Positions 53,000-59,861 of a stretch of 64,000 bases of DNA are shown here, piece after piece; within the stretch, counting starts at the first letter, position 1, and each line of letters starts with the position of its first letter. The stretch comes from an uncultured Pirellula sp. Lineage in GTDB: Bacteria; Planctomycetota; Planctomycetia; Pirellulales; Pirellulaceae. The position numbers and the translations under genes were made by a program. Below the pieces are notes generated by a model. That model worked only from the letters and a program-made list of their open reading frames with translations. It did not search any database and had not been told where the DNA came from. The stretch spans positions 1-64,000 of the forward strand of contig CAITIE010000011.1 of assembly GCA_903892355.1 (NCBI GenBank), read 5' to 3'.

Positions 53000-53899
53000 T
53001 TATTCGTAATACTGTTGAACTTTGCGATGCAGAAACTGAAGGGATTCCTCCATTTCCTCCATGCCGTTCATCCCGTCTTCGATGCTGATCCATCCGGTAT
53101 AACCGACACCCCGGAGCAGCTTGAAGATCGCGTCGTAGTCGTTGAGGCCTTTTCCGGTGACTCCGTGCATGAGAATTTTGGAGTAGCCAGCGCTTCCTTC
53201 GGCGTGTTTGAGTTCGTCGAGGGTTGCGCCTGGGACCAAGTAGCGATCGCTCGCGTGCATGCTCACGACCCGATCGATTACTTTTTCCAAGAGTTTTACA
53301 GGATCGTCGCCGGCAACCACGGCATTGCTCGGGTCATACTGAACCCCGAAATGAGGGGTGCGTGGAATGCGATCGAGCAGTTCGAGGAAGACGTCTTGTT
53401 TCTGGGCGAACTCTGCGTAGAGCCAAAAACCGTCCTTGTAATGGTTCTCGAGACCCAGGATCACGTCGTGTTTGATAGCGGTATCGATGCATTCTATGAT
53501 GGCTGACGACGCGTAGTTCAGCCCGTCATCGCGATTCACCTCGGGCCACCTTTGGCCGCTGAGAACCCTGCAAACGGTGCCAGGACCACCCAGTCGAGCA
53601 GCGACCGCGATCATCGACTTCTGGTAGTCGATGGCGCTGCGGCGTTTGGCCGGATCGGGGTGGGTAAAGTCTGGGGAACAGCAGAGCATCGGCATCACGA
53701 ATCCGGCTGCTTCGATGGCCCGGCGAACGCTGTCTAAATACACGTCCTGAGTGTTGATCAGAAAGCCTTCGTACATTTCCAGCCCGTCGGCGGACAGGCT
53801 TTTTGCCATTTCGATCCAATCGAAAACCGACATGCTTCGCTCGAAGGAGATCGTCTCCAGGTAGCACTTGGGAAAGGCGCTAATCTGAGGCTTTTTCAT
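53000..53899 (-). CDS. Sugar phosphate isomerase/epimerase (AP endonuclease 2-type TIM barrel)
   Basis: This xylose-isomerase-like TIM barrel protein has 299 residues. Metal ligands fit the family pattern: Glu in VILGLENHYKDG, Asp/Ser region in HFGVQYDPSNAVVAGDD, His in VVSMHASDRY, and Glu in GWISIEDGMNGMEEM. Members isomerise or epimerise sugars or cyclitols, and some act on ketoacids. The ATG at 53899 (MKKPQISAFPKCY) is preferred; the longer ORF adds 15 residues of no family character. No cotranscribed partner lies close by, so the substrate cannot be inferred. The end of the gene is duplicated in the intergenic region. Confidence 0.87.
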   Translation of the reverse strand: MKKPQISAFPKCYLETISFERSMSVFDWIEMAKSLSADGLEMYEGFLINTQDVYLDSVRRAIEAAGFVMPMLCCSPDFTHPDPAKRRSAIDYQKSMIAVAARLGGPGTVCRVLSGQRWPEVNRDDGLNYASSAIIECIDTAIKHDVILGLENHYKDGFWLYAEFAQKQDVFLELLDRIPRTPHFGVQYDPSNAVVAGDDPVKLLEKVIDRVVSMHASDRYLVPGATLDELKHAEGSAGYSKILMHGVTGKGLNDYDAIFKLLRGVGYTGWISIEDGMNGMEEMEESLQFLHRKVQQYYE

Positions 53900-54388
53900 G
53901 GTTTTTTCATTTCCGGTGAATGCAGAGGTCTGCTCCAAGGCCATTGGACTGAGAGGGCATGCAAATCTCTTGGTGCACTTGCAGCAGCGTTAATCGCGGG
54001 CCGGCGTTGCCGGATGCTAGTCGAATCCTCCCGGATGCGTGGCTAATTGTGCCTTACCAGGGTTGTTCCCAGCGTGGCCGCCGGGGTTTAGGGTAACCCG
54101 GTTGCAGTGGGGCAACCCAGAAGAACGGCCAAATCCGGAAATATGGGGCTTTCAGATGCTTGTACCAAGCAGCGATTAGAAAGCCTCTTAAAACGGCCGT
54201 CAATCTGCATCCTTTACTTTCGGGTGGTAAGGATTTTTACCCCAATTGCCGGATAATCCCTCCAGCCCCCCTAAAACGCTTGTATTTACAGCATCGCCGA
54301 CTATAATCACGGAACGTCTGGCCAGTTGTTGGCCATACGCATCATGATCAGCTTACACCGAGTTAAACGCACTAGAGTCACCTGAACT
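53900..54388. other. Divergent intergenic region with promoter
   Basis: No gene is visible. A good sigma70-like promoter at 54280-54307 points toward the carboxypeptidase-regulatory-like gene. The rest shows no repeats or hairpins of note. Confidence 0.45.
54280..54307 (+). promoter_or_regulatory. Putative sigma70-type promoter
   Basis: TTGTAT (54280-54285) and a perfect TATAAT (54302-54307) are spaced by 16 bases. The predicted start near 54314 leaves a 75-base leader before the ATG at 54389. Confidence 0.6.
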
Positions 54389-55537
54389 ATGCGAACACGA
54401 ATCCTCACTGCATTGATGGTCAGCCTCTCCTCGGGATTGGCTTGGGCCCAAAACGCTTTGGTAGACATTCCGTCACCAACGCGCGTCGGGTTGGAATTGG
54501 TTGCAGCACAAACAGCGCTGTCACCTCAAGGCAACGAACTCAGTCAAAATCAGTGGGTTCGTATCACGGCCTCTGGTTCGATTCGGGGTTCGGTCGTTGC
54601 CATCGCCGGCGATGAGCATGTCAAGCAACCCAAGATGACCGTAATGTTGGTCAGCGAAGGCCAAGTGGTTGCGACGGATGAAACCGATGTCGACGGCGAC
54701 TTTATGATCGAGAAAGGGAAGCCCGGCGTTTACTCGCTCGTGGTTCAAGGCCAAAGCCAGTTGGCTGTGTACTCGTTGACGGTTCTCGATGCGGAGACGG
54801 GATCGCATTTGCCAGAACGCGTCGAGGTACGCACCATTGCTCCTGCGTCGCCACGCATCGCTGAATTGATTCGTAGCAACACGATCCCAGCAAACATCGA
54901 CGGGGGTAAAATCGCTAACGATCCTCTCGGCGACAAACGTGCGTTCCAAGATTCTTGCGAAGTGGTTATCGACCAGCAGGGCGGCATCGGTGGAACTCTC
55001 TCTCGCCCAAATGCCAACGTCGATCTCAGTCAAACCCTCGTCTACCTCACTGTGGATGGCCGTGAAGTGATGCGGACCCGTGCAGCTAGCAACGGTTCCT
55101 ATCGTTTCGACGGTGTTGAACCCGGATCGTATGGGCTGGTAGCTTCCGGTCCTCAAGGTATCGCTGCCCTTGGCTTCTGTGCGATTGAAAGCAAGGACGA
55201 AAAAGCAGTCGGTGGCTTGAATAGCTCGAAGGGCTCCATGCTCGTCGGCATTCGCTCGCGACATGCCTGCCGCCGGCTGAACGTTGAGTTGGCAGATCCT
55301 AACTGCTACGCTCCTGCGGAAATCGTTGCCGCCGAAGAATGTGTCGAAGAAGTCGCTTGTGCTCCAATGATGGGTTGCGGTTGCGGCGGTGGTGGTGGCG
55401 GCGGCGGCGGTGGCGGGATCGGTGCCGGTGGAAATGGTCTGTTCGGCCTCGCTGCTCTTGGTGGTTTGATCGGTGTGGGCATTGCTGCCGCAAACAACGA
55501 TAACAACAACGAAACCGTCTCGGCGATAGCTCCGTAA
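54389..55537 (+). CDS. Secreted protein with carboxypeptidase regulatory-like domains and Gly-rich C-terminus
   Basis: This protein of 382 residues has a signal peptide (MRTRILTALMVSLSSGLAWA). Two beta-sandwich repeats like CarboxypepD_reg follow: MTVMLVSEGQVVATDETDVDGDFMIEKGKPGVYSLVVQG and TLVYLTVDGREVMRTRAASNGSYRFDGVEPGSYGLVASG. A C-terminal Cys/Gly tract (MMGCGCGGGGG...GIGAGGNG) precedes a hydrophobic helix (LFGLAALGGLIGVGIAAA) and an Asn/Asp tail. The helix may anchor it in a membrane. It carries its own promoter and terminator. The function is unknown; such domains often stabilise or display other surface parts. Confidence 0.78.
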   Translation: MRTRILTALMVSLSSGLAWAQNALVDIPSPTRVGLELVAAQTALSPQGNELSQNQWVRITASGSIRGSVVAIAGDEHVKQPKMTVMLVSEGQVVATDETDVDGDFMIEKGKPGVYSLVVQGQSQLAVYSLTVLDAETGSHLPERVEVRTIAPASPRIAELIRSNTIPANIDGGKIANDPLGDKRAFQDSCEVVIDQQGGIGGTLSRPNANVDLSQTLVYLTVDGREVMRTRAASNGSYRFDGVEPGSYGLVASGPQGIAALGFCAIESKDEKAVGGLNSSKGSMLVGIRSRHACRRLNVELADPNCYAPAEIVAAEECVEEVACAPMMGCGCGGGGGGGGGGGIGAGGNGLFGLAALGGLIGVGIAAANNDNNNETVSAIAP

Positions 55538-55565
55538 TTCGGCCTTGTGAATCCAAACATCTCCA

Positions 55566-55597
55566 AGAGGTGGCGAGCAATCGCCACCTCTTTTTAT
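55566..55597 (+). terminator. Rho-independent terminator
   Basis: An 11-bp stem (AGAGGTGGCGA / TCGCCACCTCT) with a GCAA tetraloop is followed by TTTTAT. It lies 28 bases after the preceding stop. Confidence 0.9.
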
Positions 55598-55910
55598 TTC
55601 TAAGCCTCGCTTTTCCATCGTGTTTTTGGAGATGCGAGGGTTGCTCGGTGTGCTTCCAGGCGGCGAACCCTGGGCAAACTCTTTTTCTGACGATCAATGC
55701 CGCCCGAGTGCCAGGTTGCTGCGCTTGTTGACACTGTTCACGACTTAAGAGGACTCGCGCGTATGCGTATACCTAAGATCTTGGTACCATAGTCAGGATT
55801 GAATCCGATCCCACTTTGTATCCAAGAGGTCGGATCCGAAAATTCAGCGATAGCCTCCCCGCTCTCGGTTTGCAAAGCGAGAGCTCAACGCAATCCATCA
55901 GTAAACTTCT

Positions 55911-56828
55911 ATGAAAATCCTCACCCGTGGTTTTTCGTCCTTACTTTCCGCTTCTGCAGTTTCGTTGCTGGCATGCGGATTGTTCATCTCCCTACACGCT
56001 GTCCCTCTCAACGCGCAGGACGATGCGGCGTCAAAGGCAAACGCCGCAGGACCTGGGACCCGGCCGGCGAGTGCCGTGTACCCGCTCGATGGTGTTGTTG
56101 ATTCCATGGGGTCGGTATGGGTTGTCGATCGCAATGCGCCCGGTGTTTGGAAATACGCTGACTCGAAACTGGAACTCGCTATTCCTGGAGACAAAAAGTT
56201 TCGCAAGCCTCTCAATGCGGCGCGCTGCATTGCCGTGTCTCCGACGGGTGAACTGACCGTTGGCGATCCTGCAACACGAGAAATCTATCGCAGAGACGCG
56301 AATGGGAATATGGTACCGACCGTATCCGGGTTGATCGGTATTCCGATGGATCTCGCTTACGCAAGCAACGGAACGTTGTACATCGCCGATGTCGAACGCC
56401 GTGTCGTTTGGAAGCAGTCGTCTGCGTCTGACAAACCCGAGGTTTTCGCAAATGTGAATCCGCGTGGGTTGTTTGTGGATAGCGAAGATCGTCTGTGGGT
56501 TGTTTCGCAAGACGAGAAGCAATTGCTGCGGATTGACGCTCAAGGCAAGCAGGAAGTGATTGTTGGGGAACGCCTTTTCGAATTTCCCCATCAAGTTGTG
56601 GTCGATTCCAAAGGGCAAGCGTGGGTTACCGACGGATATAAAAAGGCGTTGTGGCTCATCAAGCCGAATGAGAAGCCGCAGATCGCGGTTTCGGGTGAAC
56701 CGCTTCAAAACCCCGTAGGTCTTTTTTTACTTAACGACGAACCGGTCGTTGTGGACCCGCACTCCCAGGCGGTTTTCAAGTTCCAAGGCTCTCAACTGGA
56801 ACTGTGGTTTCGAATTGAGAAGCCATAG
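55911..56828 (+). CDS. Secreted NHL/SMP-30-like beta-propeller protein
   Basis: This is an exported protein of 305 residues. The signal peptide is MKILTRGFSSLLSASAVSLLACGLFISLHAVPLNA. The mature part shows six or so blade-like repeats, e.g. GVVDSMGSVWVVDRNAPGVWKY, DLAYASNGTLYIADVERRVVWK, GLFVDSEDRLWVVSQDEKQLLRID and QVVVDSKGQAWVTDGYKKALWLI, which match NHL or SMP-30/gluconolactonase-type propellers. No complete metal site is obvious. It is preceded by a 373-base gap that begins with a terminator, so it has its own promoter. The stop codon is part of the first unit of a 15-bp repeat. Confidence 0.8.
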   Translation: MKILTRGFSSLLSASAVSLLACGLFISLHAVPLNAQDDAASKANAAGPGTRPASAVYPLDGVVDSMGSVWVVDRNAPGVWKYADSKLELAIPGDKKFRKPLNAARCIAVSPTGELTVGDPATREIYRRDANGNMVPTVSGLIGIPMDLAYASNGTLYIADVERRVVWKQSSASDKPEVFANVNPRGLFVDSEDRLWVVSQDEKQLLRIDAQGKQEVIVGERLFEFPHQVVVDSKGQAWVTDGYKKALWLIKPNEKPQIAVSGEPLQNPVGLFLLNDEPVVVDPHSQAVFKFQGSQLELWFRIEKP

Positions 56829-56890
56829 TCGGTAAAGCAACCGTCTGTAAAGCTTCAGTCGGTAACGCTGCAGTCGGTAACGCTGCAGTC
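56826..56890 (+). repeat. 15-bp tandem repeat starting at the stop codon
   Basis: Four consecutive 15-base units, two exact (cagtcggtaacgctg) and two degenerate (tagtcggtaaagcaa and ccgtctgtaaagctt), begin exactly at the TAG stop of the propeller gene. Confidence 0.85.
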
Positions 56891-56939
56891 ATCGTCGACG
56901 TTTTTTGTTTAGTTCTCATGGAATGTGTGCGAGCGTTGA

Positions 56940-58424
56940 GTGGCCAGCAATAACGATCAGGACGATGAACTCGAGGAAGTTGATTCGATTGGCCGCTTCG
57001 CGAATGCCATTGTGGTTACGGTCGAAGGCTTGGGAACCAATCTTGTCGGTTGTTATGGCAATGCATTAACACCCACGCCATCGTTGGATCGTTTTGCATC
57101 TCAATCGCTGGTGGCCGACCAGTTCTGGATGGATGGGCTCGATCCTGTCGAGGTCTTGAAGTCGATGTGGAGTGGATTGCATTGCCGCGAACGAGCGGGA
57201 TTGCGGGGTGGAGAGAATGCCTCGAAAGAGAAGATCACTATCCCCGGGCTGTTCGTGACCGATGATCCTCGCGTCTATGAAGCGGCACTCGAGTACGTCG
57301 ACGGTGAGGTGCAGCTTGTCGAAATCGCGTATACGGTCGAAACGCGGTTTTCCTCGTTGGTTTCGGATGCGTTGAATCAATGGATTCCCAAGTTGGAAAA
57401 ATACCCGTGGTTATGGATCCATTCACGCGGGCTCCGAGGACCCTGGGATGCGCCGTATGAGTTGCGACTGGCGATGTGTGACGAAGGAGATCCGCAACCT
57501 CCCAGCGATGTCGAACCACCGGTGCGAATCGTTGATAGTAGTACCGATCCGGACGAGATATTCGGCTGGGCATGCGGAGCCGGGGGACAAGCCATCGCGA
57601 TGGACGAGGTTTGGGGTTTACTGACCGACGCGATCCAAGAGTTAGGATTCGAGGCGAGCGCGATGGTGATTTTGGCTGGGGTTCAAGGTTACCCGCTCGG
57701 TGAGCATGGAATGGTGGGGATGCCTGAGGGTGGAGGGGACCTCGAGGTATCAGCGACAAACCGACCCCATGCAGCGATGCCCCATGCAGCGATGCCCCAT
57801 GCAGCGATGCCCCATGGAGCTATGCCCCATGCAGCTATGTACGCGGAGCGTCTGCACTGTCCATTGATCATTCGCCCTGGAGATCAGCTTCCGCTCAGCA
57901 TTCGCTTTTCGCAATTTGTGCAACCTCACCATCTCGCGGGTTTGCTGGAGGATTGGATCGAAGGAAGTGCCTGGATCGATGGCGAGGCTGCCAGTGAGGT
58001 AGGTAGTGATGATCGGCCGTCCAACCTGCGGTCTTCCAACCTGTTGGGAAGTAGTGAGGTTGCGAACGATGGATGGACGCTCTCACAAATGATTCACGGG
58101 TCGGGAGTGGACCGTTTGAAATGGTTGCCGTTCCAACGCTGTGCCTTTGCATGGGGGGAGTACGAGGCGGCGCTGATGTTGCCGAGTTGGTCGGCTCGTT
58201 TTTCTGCCTTGGAACCCAATGGAGTGCTTGAGGCCGCGATCGAACTGTATGCCATGCCGGACGATCGTTGGCAGCAAAACGAAATCTCGGCCAGAGCGCC
58301 TTCAATCGTCGATGCGATGAATTCACTTCTTAATGCTTGGATGCAGACGGATGTCCATAGTAGGGACCGTCTCGCTGAATTACTATGGACCGTCGATGAA
58401 GCCTTGCTGACACCCATTCGTTGA
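56940..58424 (+). CDS. Degenerate sulfatase/alkaline phosphatase-fold protein with pentapeptide repeat
   Basis: This protein of 494 residues begins like a sulfatase: AIVVTVEGLGTNLVGCYGNALTPTPSLDRFASQSL matches the DDLG...GCYGN...TPNLDRLA start of the superfamily. The metal-binding Asp pair is replaced by VEG and the active-site CxPSR motif is absent (DQFWMDGLDPVEVLKSMWSGLH), so hydrolase activity is unlikely. Five PHAAM repeats (residues 276-300) form an insertion encoded by a 15-bp tandem repeat. Near the C-terminus AIELYAMPDDRWQQNEIS resembles the ELYDLxxDPxExxN segment of sulfatases. There is no signal peptide. The start is a GTG at 56940. It lies directly before the methyltransferase gene. 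It may be a pseudoenzyme with a regulatory or structural role. Confidence 0.72.
   Translation: MASNNDQDDELEEVDSIGRFANAIVVTVEGLGTNLVGCYGNALTPTPSLDRFASQSLVADQFWMDGLDPVEVLKSMWSGLHCRERAGLRGGENASKEKITIPGLFVTDDPRVYEAALEYVDGEVQLVEIAYTVETRFSSLVSDALNQWIPKLEKYPWLWIHSRGLRGPWDAPYELRLAMCDEGDPQPPSDVEPPVRIVDSSTDPDEIFGWACGAGGQAIAMDEVWGLLTDAIQELGFEASAMVILAGVQGYPLGEHGMVGMPEGGGDLEVSATNRPHAAMPHAAMPHAAMPHGAMPHAAMYAERLHCPLIIRPGDQLPLSIRFSQFVQPHHLAGLLEDWIEGSAWIDGEAASEVGSDDRPSNLRSSNLLGSSEVANDGWTLSQMIHGSGVDRLKWLPFQRCAFAWGEYEAALMLPSWSARFSALEPNGVLEAAIELYAMPDDRWQQNEISARAPSIVDAMNSLLNAWMQTDVHSRDRLAELLWTVDEALLTPIR
57765..57839 (+). repeat. In-frame 15-bp tandem repeat encoding (PHAAM)5
   Basis: Five units of ccccatgcagcgatg with two small changes (gga for gca once, cta for cga twice) lie inside the sulfatase-like gene and keep its frame. 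Confidence 0.95.
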
Positions 58425-58472
58425 TGCGGCGGAATTTGAAGCGGCACCACGTCTACTTTTGCAGGATCTTTC

Positions 58473-59861
58473 ATGGCTTTTAGCCCCCAATCGGACAATC
58501 CATCAACTGTGGACGATGCGTTGGCAGCGTGCAATCGATCATTGACTCCGAGTTCGAGCGGACCGATGGCGAGCGTAACGATGCAGCGCGCTACGTTGCA
58601 TCCGAACGTATTCCGCAAGCGGCTACTATCGATCGATGGAAATCCCGGTCCTGGAGATTGGGTGGCAGTTTACCGAGTTGAGCCAGAGCCGACCCGAAAT
58701 ATGGATCGGCAACAGAGCCGAGATCAGCCGGTCGGCGGTCGGCCTCCGAGGCGTGATGATCGGACGGTTCAGGAAACGCCGTCGGTGGCTCCGACGATTT
58801 TTGGCTATGGGATTTACAATCCCAAGGCCGAAGTGGCGGTGCGATTGTATTCGTGGCAATCGCAGTTGCCCGACGATGCGTTTTGGGATGGATTGATCGA
58901 TAGTGCTATCGCGTTTCGGCACGATACCTTGAAGTTGCCAGACACCACCAACGCCTACCGTGTCATCCATGGAGAAGCGGATGGTTTTCCGGGGCTCGTG
59001 GTCGATCGTTACGGAGACTGCTTGAGCGCAGAAGCGTTCAGCATGGGCATGTACCAACGCGCCAATCAGGTATTAGCGCGTATGGAGAGCAAACTAGGTA
59101 CTCGGCATCGCCGTATCCAGCCATCGCCTCAATTCCTGAGTCAAGAAGGGGCGATTGTGGATGCCGTTTCTTCGTCCGATTTGCCGGAATACGCCACCAT
59201 TTCCGAAAACAATGTCAAGTATCGGATCCATTTCGGGACAGGACACAAAACAGGTTTCTTTTGCGATCAGCGGGATAACCGAGTGATGTTGGCGCAGCAT
59301 TCCCGAGGAAAGAGCGTGCTGGACCTCTGCTGTTACACGGGAGGTTTTTCGGTTGCTGCGGCGACGGCTGGCGAAGCGACCGAAGTGACGGGTGTGGATC
59401 TCGATGAGGAAGCCCTGGCGACCGCGAAAAAGAATGCTGCGATCAATCATGCCAAGGTTCGGTTTGTGCACGCCGATGCGTTTGCTTACATGCGGGATAT
59501 GCTTCGCAATCGCAAGCAGTTTGACATCGTGGTGCTTGACCCGCCAAAACTCATTCGCTCCCGAGCCGAATTGGAGGAGGGGAGTCACAAGCACTTTGAC
59601 CTGAATCGACTCGCACTGCAGTTGGTGAAGAGAGGTGGGTTGCTGTTGACCTGTTCCTGCGCTGGCCTGCTCAGTGCGGATGCGTTCCAGCAAATTGTTC
59701 AATCGGCCGCGAGATCGGGTGGATTCGATGAGAACGGCAAGCGGATACCTGGGCGGACAGTGCAGGTGTTTGAGTCGCGAAGTGCGGCACCCGATCACCC
59801 TGTGGCGATGCATTGTCCCGAGACAGGGTATCTCAAGGCCTTCTGGGCTAGGGTGTTGTAG
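58473..59861 (+). CDS. rlmI: Class I rRNA methyltransferase (RlmI-like)
   Basis: This SAM-dependent methyltransferase of 462 residues has an N-terminal PUA-like region (ATLHPNVFRKRLLSIDGNPGPGDWVAVY) and the RlmI middle part (YRVIHGEADGFPGLVVDRYGD). The Rossmann fold reads VLDLCCYTGGFSVAAA...VTGVDLDEEALATAKKNA, and the catalytic motif IVVLDPPKLIRS is followed by TCSCAGLL. It should methylate a cytosine of 23S rRNA (m5C1962 in E. coli). A divergent Arg/Gln-rich insertion of about 45 residues (PTRNMDRQQSRDQPVGGRPPRRDDR) separates the PUA part from the middle domain. Its 3' end overlaps the convergent TPR/HExxH gene by 14 bases. The exact target in this organism is inferred. Confidence 0.88.
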   Translation: MAFSPQSDNPSTVDDALAACNRSLTPSSSGPMASVTMQRATLHPNVFRKRLLSIDGNPGPGDWVAVYRVEPEPTRNMDRQQSRDQPVGGRPPRRDDRTVQETPSVAPTIFGYGIYNPKAEVAVRLYSWQSQLPDDAFWDGLIDSAIAFRHDTLKLPDTTNAYRVIHGEADGFPGLVVDRYGDCLSAEAFSMGMYQRANQVLARMESKLGTRHRRIQPSPQFLSQEGAIVDAVSSSDLPEYATISENNVKYRIHFGTGHKTGFFCDQRDNRVMLAQHSRGKSVLDLCCYTGGFSVAAATAGEATEVTGVDLDEEALATAKKNAAINHAKVRFVHADAFAYMRDMLRNRKQFDIVVLDPPKLIRSRAELEEGSHKHFDLNRLALQLVKRGGLLLTCSCAGLLSADAFQQIVQSAARSGGFDENGKRIPGRTVQVFESRSAAPDHPVAMHCPETGYLKAFWARVL

